DNA of 64,000 bases from Spartobacteria bacterium (GCA_003167365.1 PMTM01000007.1:1-64000), one strand, 5' to 3'. Shown: positions 42,292 through 51,595, counted from the stretch's first letter. Program-made: numbers and translations. Notes: generated by a model from the sequence alone, not told the origin.

Positions 42292-42942
42292 ATGTCCTTT
42301 GGTGTGAAAAACGTTCGAATCTTAATTGCCGACGATCACGACATCGTCCGCACGGGCGTTCGATTGCTGATCGAAAGGGAACCGGGCTGGGAGGTTTGCG
42401 GGGAAGCGGCCAACGGGCGCGAGGCGGTGGCGTTGGCGGAGAAATTCCGGCCGGACGTGGTAATTCTCGACGTGACGATGCCGGAACTGAATGGATTGGA
42501 AGCGGCCCGCCAACTCAAGCGAAGGTTGCCGGAGGTGGAGGTAGTGATGCTGACCGCTCATGAGAACGAAGATCTGGTGCATCAGCTTTTTGATGTCGGA
42601 GCGTGCAGTTATATTTTGAAAACTGAAGCCGCGGAGCATCTCATTCCTGCGATTCGCTTGGCTTGCGAACACAAGCCCTATTTCACGAGCAAGGTTTCCC
42701 AGGTTGTTTTTACCCGTTATCTGGATCGCGGGAAAGGGGAGGATAGCCGTCTAACTGCCCGTGAACGGGAACTGGTTCAACTCCTCGCCGAAGGTAGCAG
42801 TAATAAGGAAGCGGCAGGTCGATTGGGGATTAGTGTGAAAACGGTAGAGACTCATCGGGCAACGATCATGCGCAAGCTTGGTTTGAAGTCGGTGAGCGAT
42901 TTAGTCCGATACGCCATCCGAAATAAGATCATCGAGGCTTAG
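42292..42942 (+). CDS. NarL/FixJ-family response regulator
   Basis: 216 aa from ATG at 42292. The receiver domain has acidic ILIADDHD and phosphoryl site Asp60 in VVILDVTMPELNG. The C-terminal LuxR helix-turn-helix reads LTARERELVQLLAEGSSNKE and ISVKTVETHRATIMRKL. No sensor kinase is adjacent. It begins 7 bp after the last cassette core, so it has no room for its own promoter between them. Confidence 0.9.
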   Translation: MSFGVKNVRILIADDHDIVRTGVRLLIEREPGWEVCGEAANGREAVALAEKFRPDVVILDVTMPELNGLEAARQLKRRLPEVEVVMLTAHENEDLVHQLFDVGACSYILKTEAAEHLIPAIRLACEHKPYFTSKVSQVVFTRYLDRGKGEDSRLTARERELVQLLAEGSSNKEAAGRLGISVKTVETHRATIMRKLGLKSVSDLVRYAIRNKIIEA

Positions 42943-43267
42943 CCAGGCGCGATGAATCGCCCCGGCTGATCCGAAAACCCGCGCCGAGAGACGCGGACGG
43001 CGCCAGCGACGATCTACATAGAAACCCGATGCGCAAATGCAGTACGCACCCGCGGCCCGCGGCGTGGCGAGCGCTTATTTTAACAGGCAGGATGAAAAAC
43101 GTCGCCAGCTCTCCCTCGCGATGGACCTGCGTCCGACTTCACTTGAAGTCGAGGATCAGCAGGCGCCATCTGTTGCACTCCATCGCCTTCCATTTCTCTG
43201 GCATTGTCCGGGAGCTAACCCCGAATCGAGGCTATTGGGCTGCGATGTCGCCGGCCAGCCATGTTTT
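42943..43267. other. 325-bp gap before the REC-HPt-REC gene
   Basis: Reading frames extend through it in frame with the next gene (to 43037) but their composition (YAPAARGVASAYFNRQD...) is unlike a receiver protein. No RNA gene or clear promoter seen. A CCCCGGCTGATCCG element at its start is unexplained. Confidence 0.4.
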
Positions 43268-44539
43268 ATGAAGAGAATTTTTAATCCGGCAAAGCGGAAA
43301 AGGATCCTGATCGTCGATGACGACCACACTCTCGGTAACATCTACCGGGACCAACTCCGCCACGGATTCGAGGTTGAGGTCGCCGGCAACAATAGAGATG
43401 CCAGGCAGAAGATCCAGAACGGTGCGGTCGACCTTGTGATTTTGGATTTCTCCGCGCCTGGAGCGGAAAGAGTGAAAATTCTAGAGAAGATTCGCTCAGA
43501 CTCTGAGACACAGGCGTTGCCGGTTATTATCCTCTCGAACCCTTTTCTCGGCGGCTTGGTGCGGGCTGCTCGAAACGCAGGCGCGACCAGGTGCGTGACG
43601 AAAGCGGAGTGTACGGGGCACGATTTCCTCCGGATCGTGCGCGAGGTCCTTGGTGCCGATCCTGCCGCTACGACGCCGGGCGTATTTGTGACTGACGAGG
43701 CCACAACTCCGAAAGCGCAGACCATGCTGGACGCAGCTTTTCTCAGAGACGTTTCGGAAACGCTCGCGAGTTTGCGGGTCAGTCATTACGCCTTTGTTAA
43801 AGCTGAACAGGAGGATTTGCGCCGGGTTGAATTGTGCGAAATGCGCCAGCAAGTCCATTTTATGGCAGGGGTGGCTGGATTGGCTGGTTCCTGCAAAGCC
43901 GCGCAGCTGGCCAGTGCCTTGGAAGCGCTTTTCATCGATCTGCACTCCAAGCCCAGAAACATCAAATCTTCGGTAATTCGGACGATTGCCCAAGCGGTGG
44001 ACGGACTGGGTTCTTTCCTCGACGATACGAGCGCGCCGGTCAAAGCGTTAGCGCCATTGAAGGTGCTGGTGGTGGATGACGAAATCATTGCGCGCAAGAC
44101 AATCTGTTCGGCGATGGTCAAGGCAGGTTTCGCGGTGGTGAGCCTAGATAATTCGACGGAGGCGCAGCGGCTATTGGAGAAGAATCGTTTCGATCTTATT
44201 TTTCTCGACGCCGAAATGCCTGGACTGGATGGCATCGAGCTCTGTGCGCGCACCCGCAAGATGCCGACGAACCGCACAACTCCGATCGTGGTGGTGACAG
44301 CTCATGCCGACTTTGAGATTCGCGCCCGATCGATCTTGAGTGGAGGAACCGATTTCATCGCAAAGCCATTCGTCTCGGTTGAGCTGGCGGTTAAAGCCCT
44401 GACCTTGCTGCTCAAGGGAAATTGCCGGACGGTTTCAACGGCAACCCTGCGAAACAATTCTCCCGTCAAAACGGAGAATTACGAGACGGCGCTGTCCGCG
44501 GGCTATGCCACATTGAAGCTTGCCGGGTCGTTCGCCTGA
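43268..44539 (+). CDS. Hybrid signalling protein: REC-HPt-REC
   Basis: 423 aa from ATG at 43268 (MKRIFNPAKRKRILIVDDDH). First receiver (about 12-130) with VDLVILDFSAPG. A middle HPt-like helix bundle has EMRQQVHFMAGVAGLAGSCK, whose His fits the phosphotransfer position. The second receiver (about 265-385) has VLVVDDE and LIFLDAEMPG. No output or kinase domain, so it probably relays phosphate. Its neighbour is a NarL regulator, but partnership is inferred. Confidence 0.8.
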   Translation: MKRIFNPAKRKRILIVDDDHTLGNIYRDQLRHGFEVEVAGNNRDARQKIQNGAVDLVILDFSAPGAERVKILEKIRSDSETQALPVIILSNPFLGGLVRAARNAGATRCVTKAECTGHDFLRIVREVLGADPAATTPGVFVTDEATTPKAQTMLDAAFLRDVSETLASLRVSHYAFVKAEQEDLRRVELCEMRQQVHFMAGVAGLAGSCKAAQLASALEALFIDLHSKPRNIKSSVIRTIAQAVDGLGSFLDDTSAPVKALAPLKVLVVDDEIIARKTICSAMVKAGFAVVSLDNSTEAQRLLEKNRFDLIFLDAEMPGLDGIELCARTRKMPTNRTTPIVVVTAHADFEIRARSILSGGTDFIAKPFVSVELAVKALTLLLKGNCRTVSTATLRNNSPVKTENYETALSAGYATLKLAGSFA

Positions 44540-44611
44540 ATCCCGATCGCCGACAACAACAGCGCTTCGATACCTGTAACAAGTCCCAAACCTGCCGGGG
44601 CTGATCAGCAA

Positions 44612-44785
44612 TTACGCCTGCGTGTGGCGGGCGTAATGGATTTCCGCACCTTTTGGGAGCAACCGCTTGCGCCCGCGCTGGCGACGGCGGGCGAGGGTAG
44701 CCCGGCCGCCCTTGGTCTTCATCCGGGCGCGAAAACCGTGCTGACGTTTCCGGGTGCGCTTTGATCTTTGTAAAGTGCGTTTCAT
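44612..44785 (-). CDS. rpmH: 50S ribosomal protein L34
   Basis: 57 aa, found by reading the minus strand between two larger genes. [19 protein letters not shown] and [19 protein letters not shown] are textbook L34; the end is slightly longer than usual ([16 protein letters not shown]). rpmH normally neighbours rnpA and often dnaA; neither is here. A TTGACA promoter candidate lies upstream. Confidence 0.95.
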   Translation of the reverse strand: MKRTLQRSKRTRKRQHGFRARMKTKGGRATLARRRQRGRKRLLPKGAEIHYARHTQA

Positions 44786-44803
44786 CGGGCCTTGGGAGCG
44801 CCT

Positions 44804-44831
44804 ACCTTAAGAGCCAGTGCCTCTTTGTCAA
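44804..44831 (-). promoter_or_regulatory. Candidate sigma-70 promoter for rpmH
   Basis: Perfect -35 TTGACA (44831-44826) and a weak -10 TAAGGT (44809-44804) 16 bp apart, about 20 bp before the rpmH ATG. The -10 matches only three positions. Confidence 0.45.
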
Positions 44832-44909
44832 TCCAGCGAAGGATCGGGGCCTCGTCTTTTTGAATCGCTGGTTGCCACTGTGCCCGCTTTCTGGAATAAG
44901 AAGTAACCG

Positions 44910-45398
44910 ATGAACGCGAAGGTTGTCATTGAGCCTGCAACGGAGGCAGACTTGGACGAACTGTCGGACCTTCTGGGCGAGCTTTTTAGCGAAGAGAAGG
45001 ATTTCCGGCCGAACAAGCAGAAACAGTTGTACGGTCTGCGTCTGATTTTCGAGGAGCCAAGTCGCGGCCGGGTGTTTGTGCTGCGCAGCGACAACGCCAT
45101 TGTCGGCATGATCAATTTGCTATTCACGGTCAGCACGGCGGAGGGCGGTTTTGTGATATTGCTCGAAGATTTGGTGGTGCATGACAAGTTTCGCGGCCAC
45201 GGCTACGGCTCGCAGTTGCTGCAGCACGCGATCGATTTCGCCAAGGAGAAAAATTTCCTGCGTATAACTTTATTAACTGACCGGCCCGAACTTCGTTCCC
45301 AGGCGTTCTTCAAGCACCATGGCTTTCACGAATCCTCGATGTTGCCGATGCGCTTGTTGCTTTCCCCAGCGGCCGATCAAACCAAAGTGACTTTGTAA
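44910..45398 (+). CDS. GNAT-family N-acetyltransferase
   Basis: 162 aa. LLEDLVVHDKFRGHGYGSQLL is the acetyl-CoA binding strand-loop; FFKHHGF the typical C-terminal element. The acceptor is unknown. It is divergent from rpmH, and unlike the GNAT at 36792 has no attC nearby. Confidence 0.85.
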   Translation: MNAKVVIEPATEADLDELSDLLGELFSEEKDFRPNKQKQLYGLRLIFEEPSRGRVFVLRSDNAIVGMINLLFTVSTAEGGFVILLEDLVVHDKFRGHGYGSQLLQHAIDFAKEKNFLRITLLTDRPELRSQAFFKHHGFHESSMLPMRLLLSPAADQTKVTL

Positions 45399-45425
45399 AA
45401 ACTTGCAGCGCTTCTCGGAAGTAAA

Positions 45426-48086
45426 CTAGCGCTTACTGGCCGAGGCGTGGTTGTCGATCCAGGTCTTCAATTGTTGCGCAAGGCGAGGCTTGAATTCGGC
45501 GCGGAATTCGACTTCATCCAACGCTTTATTGACTTCTTTTGCGCTGTTCGCGGGCAGGTTCGCTTTGGCATAAGCTTTCAATTCTCCGGCGCGCGATTTC
45601 TCGGAAAAGAACGTGAACAGGCCGGGCGCGTAGCTGTTCGCCGCCAGCGCGTCCGCTTTGGCGAGTACTGCTTTCATGTTCGCCTTGGCGAACTCCCACG
45701 CGATCTCGGGATGATCGCTATAACGCGCGACTTTCCCAACCAGAAAAAGCGCCCGGCTGGTTGGTAACTCGTCGGTCAACGCGATCTGCAGCGTCTTTTG
45801 CACGAGCTTTGGATCGATCGCGTGAGTCAGCGCGTGATAATAGTTTTGTTTCTCCTCGATGTTCGTCGTCTGGAGTCCGAGTTCATGCAGTTTGTTCCAA
45901 GTCGCCTCGTCGGCATAGCGACCGACAACGTCAAGCATCGCTGACCGGAGATCGGGCGGAATCGCGGCCGGATCGCTGAGATACTTTTGGAAGCGTTCGC
46001 GGCAACCGGCGATAATTTCCTGGTCGTTCAGTTCCCCGAGAGCAGTGATCAACCTGGCTCGCAGAGTTGATGCAGTCGGTGCTTCACCGGACTTGGTGTC
46101 CCAGCCAAGCTCGTCGAAGCTCGGGCGCAAGACCGTACGCGCATAGCGTTGGAATTTCTCGCGATCGGCATGGCCGACGAACAAACGGTTGATGTAATCG
46201 AAAACCGTAATGATTTGTTCCCGTTCGGCGGCTTGCGTCAAAGAGGGCAATTTTTCGACGAGGCCAAGATAGAGCGCGATCGGCGCCCGATCCGCTTCGG
46301 CTAGCGCCCAGGAGTCGCTGAGAAGATTCACCCGATCGGAGTAGGCGAGATTCGGCAGCGAGGTTAACAACAGATTCCACGATGCATTGTCGTATTCGGT
46401 TCGATAATTGCCGGCGCCTTCCGCGTTTAATTTGAATGCGCGATCGGCGGGAATGTTTTGGAGGTTATCGCTCTTCGCGGTCATCAACCGGCTTTCTGGC
46501 TGGGCTTGCCCGACCGAGAAATAGGTGAGCGGGATTTTCCATTGCAAAGCTGGCGCATTCGCGAAGTGAATGGTGAAGCGTTCCTGAGCGAGTGAAACTT
46601 CACCAGTCTTATCCCGTTTTACTTTTACAATCGGAAATCCGGGCTGCTGGGTCCAGGCCGCGGCAATTTCCCCAACGGGCTTATTCGAAGTTTCAGTCAA
46701 TGAATTCCAAAGATCGGCTGTCGTCGTATTCGAATATTTGTGAGCGGCGATGTATTGGCGAATTCCATCGCGAAAAGCATTTTCGCCGAGAAAACTTTCG
46801 AGCATTCGCAGGAAGGACTGGCCCTTTTGATAGGTGATGTCGTCGAAGGCGGTGGCCGCTTCCGCTTCGTTCGCAATCGGCTGCTGAATCGGATGAGTTG
46901 TCGATCGTGCATCGCCTTCCATCGCTTGCTCTTTGGCGATGCCAACGCGGCGAGTGGGATTGCGCGGCTCATTTGTGCGCAGCCAAACTTCCCACTGCGG
47001 ATTGAAATGCGCCGTGCATTTCGTCCCCATCCATGAAGCAAAACCTTCGTTCAGCCAAAGATTATCCCACCACGCCATGGTGACCAGATCGCCAAACCAC
47101 TGATGCGCCGTTTCGTGCGCGATCACCGCGAAGATATCCTGTTTTGTTTCCTCCGATGATTTCTGCGGATCGAAGAGCAGGCTGCTTTCGAAATAGGTGA
47201 TGCCGCCCCAGTTCTCCATCGCTCCGCCGAAGCCGCCGGGCAGCGCGATTTGATCAAGCTTGGGCAACGGATAGGGCACGCCAAAATAATCGTTGTAGTA
47301 CTCGAGAATTTTCGCCGTGCTTTCCAACGCGTAACGTCCCCATTCCGCTTTGCCCTTTGTCGCGATCACTCGAATCTGGACGCCAGCCACCTGCGATTCG
47401 ATCAAGTCCAATTCACCAGCCACGAAAACGTTCAGATAACTCGCCATCGGCGGAGTCATCGCGAAACGCACTTCCTTTCCCCCTTCAACTTTTCCCTCCT
47501 TCTCAACCGGCATGTTCGAGACCGCGAGCCAGTTTTCGGGAACAATGGCGGTGAGTTGAAAGCGCGCGCGAAAGCTCGGCTCGTCCCAGCATGGGAAAAG
47601 CCGGCGCGCGTCGGTCGCTTCGAACTGCGTGCCGAGTACTATTTTTTTCGCGCCGGTACCCTGTTCCTGATATGGCGCGTAAAAAAGTCCCTGGCCTTGT
47701 TGATTGATCTTTCCGGAAAAATCCAGCGCGAGAGCGTGATCCCCGACGGAGAGCTCGGAAGGCAACGCGATCGTGAGCAGCTCCTGTTTCTTGTCGATCT
47801 TGATCGCGCTTTTTGGCAACGCCTTGTCGTCGAGCGTGGCGCTCGCGATTTCCATCTCGAGCACATTGAGAACTAATTGGCGTACCGGCGAGCGCACGTT
47901 CAGCTTGACTGTTTCGCTTCCCGCGAAAGTCAACTTATCGATGTTGGGAACGATCCGAATTGAATATTCGGTCGGCACAACCTGCTTGGGCAGTTTTCCC
48001 GGCGTGGTCGCGAAATCGAATGGTTTTTCAGCGGTCAAGTTGGCTAGGAAACTAAAGAGAATCGTGAGGATTAAAGGCGGGCGCAT
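45426..48086 (-). CDS. Secreted M1-family aminopeptidase
   Basis: 886 aa. A signal peptide (1-20, LILTILFSFLANLTA) indicates export. The zinc site H324-E325-x2-H328 (HETAHQW) with Glu347 (NEGFAS) and the exopeptidase motif GGAMENWGG (287-295) define M1 gluzincins. The C-terminal helical domain (about 540-880) is complete, so it is of the ERAP/PepN-like full-length type. Likely degrades peptides in the periplasm for nutrition. Confidence 0.93.
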   Translation of the reverse strand: MRPPLILTILFSFLANLTAEKPFDFATTPGKLPKQVVPTEYSIRIVPNIDKLTFAGSETVKLNVRSPVRQLVLNVLEMEIASATLDDKALPKSAIKIDKKQELLTIALPSELSVGDHALALDFSGKINQQGQGLFYAPYQEQGTGAKKIVLGTQFEATDARRLFPCWDEPSFRARFQLTAIVPENWLAVSNMPVEKEGKVEGGKEVRFAMTPPMASYLNVFVAGELDLIESQVAGVQIRVIATKGKAEWGRYALESTAKILEYYNDYFGVPYPLPKLDQIALPGGFGGAMENWGGITYFESSLLFDPQKSSEETKQDIFAVIAHETAHQWFGDLVTMAWWDNLWLNEGFASWMGTKCTAHFNPQWEVWLRTNEPRNPTRRVGIAKEQAMEGDARSTTHPIQQPIANEAEAATAFDDITYQKGQSFLRMLESFLGENAFRDGIRQYIAAHKYSNTTTADLWNSLTETSNKPVGEIAAAWTQQPGFPIVKVKRDKTGEVSLAQERFTIHFANAPALQWKIPLTYFSVGQAQPESRLMTAKSDNLQNIPADRAFKLNAEGAGNYRTEYDNASWNLLLTSLPNLAYSDRVNLLSDSWALAEADRAPIALYLGLVEKLPSLTQAAEREQIITVFDYINRLFVGHADREKFQRYARTVLRPSFDELGWDTKSGEAPTASTLRARLITALGELNDQEIIAGCRERFQKYLSDPAAIPPDLRSAMLDVVGRYADEATWNKLHELGLQTTNIEEKQNYYHALTHAIDPKLVQKTLQIALTDELPTSRALFLVGKVARYSDHPEIAWEFAKANMKAVLAKADALAANSYAPGLFTFFSEKSRAGELKAYAKANLPANSAKEVNKALDEVEFRAEFKPRLAQQLKTWIDNHASASKR

Positions 48087-48145
48087 GCTCCACTAAACCG
48101 AGCGGCAATGAGTCCGCAATTCCCGATGGAACAATCGCCAGTCCG

Positions 48146-48589
48146 CTACTCTACGATGAGCACAAGCAACAACTGCCCTCCGCCGACCTGCGGGCCCTTG
48201 ATCACGAGCGGACTGCTCTTGCTCAGTTTCGCTTCGGTTTCGAGCAGCAGTTCTTTTTCCTTATAAAGTTTCAGGTTCAAGTGATAGCCGGCGCTGGTTT
48301 CTCCGCGCGAATCGACGTGAAGCGAAAAATACTTGCTCGAGGCAAGCCAGTCTTCTTCGCCTGTCTTCAGCGTTTTCGACGATTGCCCGATGATGTTGAA
48401 TTGGTTGTAACCGAAAAGTTCCTTGAGAGCTTGTTCGAGCCGTTTCAATTCGCTCGGAGTCGTGGACGGTTGAGCGACGTTATCGGCGATGACGAGGCCG
48501 CTCCAGACTGTTTCGGCGCCGCGGGTTGAGTTCGCCGTGCTCATCACTAGCGCGACAACAACGGTGAGAAGCAGCGAGCGCACTTGCAT
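48146..48589 (-). CDS. Secreted protein of the sigma operon
   Basis: 147 aa with a signal peptide (MQVRSLLLTVVVALVMSTANS). The mature part has LKRLEQALKELFGYNQFNIIG and a beta-rich end GPQVGGGQLLLVLIVE. Not recognised. It follows the anti-sigma gene by 5 bp, so it is probably the third gene of the sigma operon and perhaps part of its signal response. Confidence 0.65.
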   Translation of the reverse strand: MQVRSLLLTVVVALVMSTANSTRGAETVWSGLVIADNVAQPSTTPSELKRLEQALKELFGYNQFNIIGQSSKTLKTGEEDWLASSKYFSLHVDSRGETSAGYHLNLKLYKEKELLLETEAKLSKSSPLVIKGPQVGGGQLLLVLIVE

Positions 48590-48594
48590 GGTTC

Positions 48595-49107
48595 TTATTT
48601 TGCCGCGTAATCGGCCGGCAACGACTGCAAACCTTCCGTCCAGATCACCGTTACGCGATCTTTTTTTGCCTCGAAGACGGAGATCGTTGCGTTCGGGCTG
48701 ACCGCCGCATCAACGCGCATATTCAAAATTTGAGTCAGATATGCGGATTGCTCGGCCGGATTTTTTTCACGCATTACCACCAGCGCACAAATCAAGAAGA
48801 GAGAGAGTGAAGCGGCACCGGTCCAAACGAGACGAGGAATGGTCCACCATGTCGATCTTCCGCCATGCCGATCCTGTTGAGCGCTCTCGCGCGCAATTTG
48901 CTCGCGAAGCTGATTGCTAAAGAATTCCTCGTTGCTCAACGTCCGAGCCCCAAGCTCCTGCTTGAGAAACGCGCCAAGCTTCCGCGCATCGCTTTTCTCC
49001 GCTTCGGCCGCGCCCTTGTCAGGCAGGGAAGCCTCGAAATCGGCCAGCTCTTTACCCGTCAACTGGCCGTCGAGCCATGCGGTCCATTTCTCTTCAAACG
49101 TTTTCAT
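48595..49107 (-). CDS. Membrane-bound anti-sigma factor-like protein
   Basis: 170 aa from ATG at 49107 (ATG at 49113 also possible). The N-terminal cytoplasmic part FEEKWTAWLDGQLTGKELADF resembles anti-sigma domains. One membrane segment lies near 95-110 (LVWTGAASLSLFLICALVVM), followed by a short outer domain. It overlaps the sigma gene stop, the usual sigma/anti-sigma coupling. Confidence 0.75.
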   Translation of the reverse strand: MKTFEEKWTAWLDGQLTGKELADFEASLPDKGAAEAEKSDARKLGAFLKQELGARTLSNEEFFSNQLREQIARESAQQDRHGGRSTWWTIPRLVWTGAASLSLFLICALVVMREKNPAEQSAYLTQILNMRVDAAVSPNATISVFEAKKDRVTVIWTEGLQSLPADYAAK

Positions 49108-49705
49108 AAACATCTCTCAACAGATTCTGCAGCTTTTTGCGCGCATAAAACAAGCGCGACATGACCGTTCCGATCGAGCAACCGAGCGACTCGGCAATTT
49201 CGTGATACTGCATGTCTTCGGTTTCTTTCATCAAAATCACTGCGCGATGTTCCGGCGATAACTGTCCGATCGCGTCATCGATTCGCGCTCGAATCTCCGA
49301 TCTTTGCATGCGCTCGTACGGCAGGGGGTCCGCTTTCGGCAGAGTCTTGGAAGCGGGATTGATTTCCTTCAACTGGATCGCGTCATCGAACTCGACGCCG
49401 GCGCCTTTCACGTGTTTTTTCCGCAACCAATCGATCGTCACGTTCATCACGATGCGATAAAGCCATGTGTAAAACGACGAGCGTCCGTGAAAGCTTTTGA
49501 TCGATTTCCATGCCTTCACAAAACTGTCCTGGGCCAAATCCCAGGCGTCCTGCTCGTTGTGGACCATATTGTAAATCATTGCAAAAATCCGGGTTCGGTA
49601 ACGCGTGACCAGCTCATCAAACGCTTCGGCATTACCGGCCTGGCACCGTTTCACCAAGTCCAGTTCCGATACATCGGCTTGAGCCAGAGTCGCTTCCCTT
49701 TGCAT
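49094..49705 (-). CDS. ECF-family RNA polymerase sigma factor (RpoE-like)
   Basis: 203 aa. Region 2: AFDELVTRYRTRIFAMIYNM and DAWDLAQDSFVKAWKS. Region 4: LSPEHRAVILMKETEDMQYH and ESLGCSIGTVMSRLFYARKK. It belongs with RpoE/SigW-type sigmas. Operon order sigma, anti-sigma, secreted protein suggests an envelope-stress role. Confidence 0.93.
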   Translation of the reverse strand: MQREATLAQADVSELDLVKRCQAGNAEAFDELVTRYRTRIFAMIYNMVHNEQDAWDLAQDSFVKAWKSIKSFHGRSSFYTWLYRIVMNVTIDWLRKKHVKGAGVEFDDAIQLKEINPASKTLPKADPLPYERMQRSEIRARIDDAIGQLSPEHRAVILMKETEDMQYHEIAESLGCSIGTVMSRLFYARKKLQNLLRDVYENV

Positions 49706-49741
49706 ATTTGGACGGGCAAACGGCTATTTCATTCAATAGTT

Positions 49742-50407
49742 CTAGTGGCGGCCAAAGCGCCGCCGCCACTCTCTGCGGTACTCACCCATCAGCGTGATGA
49801 TTCCGTCGCGCACCTGGAAAAGACGCTTCTGCAACACGGAATGTTGCGCCGCCGTAATCCGCTTTCTGGATAAAAGCTGGAGCGCGGCCTCGATCGAAAC
49901 CGTGATCGCCTTCAACGCGCGCTTGAGATAAGCGATCGTCATTCCAATTTCATCGACATCTTCATCATTCAGCGCCGCGGCGAGTTTTGCGCTGGCGAGA
50001 GCGGCATGGGTGGCCAATTTTACCGCCGCCGGCTCATTTTGCAGGGATGCGTCGCGATCGAAAAGTTGATCGATCCAGATGGTGAGGGCGAACGCCGCGC
50101 GATACAAAGGGTGGTCTTCGAAATTTCCCGCGGGTTGAAATTCGTTTTCCCCATCGATTAACTCCTCGTCTTGACTTGATCTCGAGCCTTCGCTCAACAG
50201 CGCGTCGACCTCCGCGTTCCAATCTTTTCCCTCGAGCAAGTGAGACCAGCCCATTTCGCGTGCGATAATTTCGTCGCGCTGCGGGTCATCCAGGTATTTC
50301 TCGAGAAGCTCCATATACATCTCGGTCTTCTGGTCTTGTTGCTGGAGAAAGCGTTCCCAGTCGTATTCATCCCAGGCTCGCTCGGGCTCGTGATCGTAGC
50401 CGGACAT
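49742..50407 (-). CDS. Uncharacterised helical protein
   Basis: 221 aa. An acidic Trp/Tyr-rich N-terminus (ERAWDEYDWERFLQQQDQK) precedes a helical bundle with LYRAAFALTIWIDQLFD and LATHAALASAKLAAALN, ending in a basic REWRRRFGRH tail. Not recognised. It is 36 bp upstream of the ECF sigma gene on the same strand. Confidence 0.68.
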   Translation of the reverse strand: MSGYDHEPERAWDEYDWERFLQQQDQKTEMYMELLEKYLDDPQRDEIIAREMGWSHLLEGKDWNAEVDALLSEGSRSSQDEELIDGENEFQPAGNFEDHPLYRAAFALTIWIDQLFDRDASLQNEPAAVKLATHAALASAKLAAALNDEDVDEIGMTIAYLKRALKAITVSIEAALQLLSRKRITAAQHSVLQKRLFQVRDGIITLMGEYRREWRRRFGRH

Positions 50408-50449
50408 CGATTCGACTAAACGCAGGTTGTTACTTCACGCAAAAAAATT

Positions 50450-50506
50450 GTAGCGCAAGCCTCTGGCTTGCGTTTACGAGGCAAGCAGGCTGGAAGCTTG
50501 CTCTAC
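50450..50506. repeat. gtag...ctac palindromic repeat at rlmN 3' end (copy 10)
   Basis: GTAGCGCAAGCCTCTGGCTTG at the left and GGAAGCTTGCTCTAC at the right. Positions 50474-50506 encode the last ten residues and stop of rlmN. Confidence 0.75.
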
Positions 50507-51595
50507 TTTTTTTGTCTGCAAACGCAATTGTCCGCAGGCAGCTTGAATGTCGTGGCCTTTTTCGCGACGGAGCGTGGCGGCAACGCCATGTTCGCGTAAA
50601 ATCGACAAGAATGTTTCCTGGCGATTGCGCGACGGGCGCGACCACGGCAGTCCTTCGACCGTGTTGTATGGAATGAGATTTACCTTTGCTTTCAATCGTT
50701 GCGCATGTTTGGCGAGCGCGTGTGCCTGGTCTGCCGAGTCATTAATGTTCTCAATTAGGATGTATTCGAAAGTGATTCGCTGTTTCTTCTGTGCGACGTA
50801 GTAGTCGCAGGCTTCGAGCAATTTCTCGATGTTGTAGCGTCGATTGATCGGCATAATTTGATTGCGAACTTCATCGGTGGCGCCATGCAGCGAAACCGCC
50901 AGGCGAATCTGCAATGGCTTTTCGGCGAGTTCCCGAATTTGCGGCGCGAGTCCGCTGGTCGATAAGGTAATGTGCCGCGCGCCAATGCCCAGTCCCCACG
51001 GCGCGTTGATGATCGAAATTGCGCGCATCAAGTTATCGAAGTTGGCGAGCGGTTCGCCCATTCCCATGAAAACGATATTGTCGATCTTGCCGCCGCTCTC
51101 GCGTTCGACCGCGATGATTTGATCTACGATTTCGTTCGCGCGCAAATTACGCGAGAAACCATCCAGGCCGCTCGCACAAAATTTGCAACCGTAGGCGCAG
51201 CCAACCTGCGTCGAAATACAAATGGTTCGACGATCCGATCGCATCCCGTAGAGCGCCGACGATGCCGGGATCAGGACCGATTCGATCAAACTTCCGTCGC
51301 CCAATCGAAAGAGAAATTTTTGCGTGGTGTCGCTCGATCCCAGAAGCCGAACGACGTCGATCTTGTCGAACGAAAACTGTGCCGCGAGCTGTGCCCGCAA
51401 GCTTTGGGGCAAATCGGTCATTTCATCGAAGGATCTCGCGCGCTTTTTGTAAAGCCAGTCGGTGAGCTGACCGGCCCGATAAGACGGGGCCTGCAATTGA
51501 TTGAGTTTCTCTTGCAGTTCGTCGAAGCGCAGAGATTTGATGTCGATCTTAGCCGCGTTCGTCACGGTTGAACTTACGGGAGCATGACGAACCAT
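50474..51595 (-). CDS. rlmN: 23S rRNA (adenine-2503-C2)-methyltransferase
   Basis: 373 aa from ATG at 51595. Radical-SAM cluster Cys133, Cys137 and Cys140 in CAYGCKFCASG, with FMGMGEPLANF and HGATDEVRNQIMPIN typical of RlmN. The catalytic C-terminal Cys is in DIQAACGQL. It methylates A2503 of 23S rRNA and A37 of some tRNAs. The final VEQASSLLAS is encoded by a palindromic repeat and is beyond the normal family end. Confidence 0.93.
   Translation of the reverse strand: MVRHAPVSSTVTNAAKIDIKSLRFDELQEKLNQLQAPSYRAGQLTDWLYKKRARSFDEMTDLPQSLRAQLAAQFSFDKIDVVRLLGSSDTTQKFLFRLGDGSLIESVLIPASSALYGMRSDRRTICISTQVGCAYGCKFCASGLDGFSRNLRANEIVDQIIAVERESGGKIDNIVFMGMGEPLANFDNLMRAISIINAPWGLGIGARHITLSTSGLAPQIRELAEKPLQIRLAVSLHGATDEVRNQIMPINRRYNIEKLLEACDYYVAQKKQRITFEYILIENINDSADQAHALAKHAQRLKAKVNLIPYNTVEGLPWSRPSRNRQETFLSILREHGVAATLRREKGHDIQAACGQLRLQTKKVEQASSLLAS

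Noticed and set aside
43029-43271. 80-codon plus-strand frame before the REC-HPt-REC gene
   Set aside because: Arg/Ser-rich random composition; overlaps the start of the real gene in another frame.
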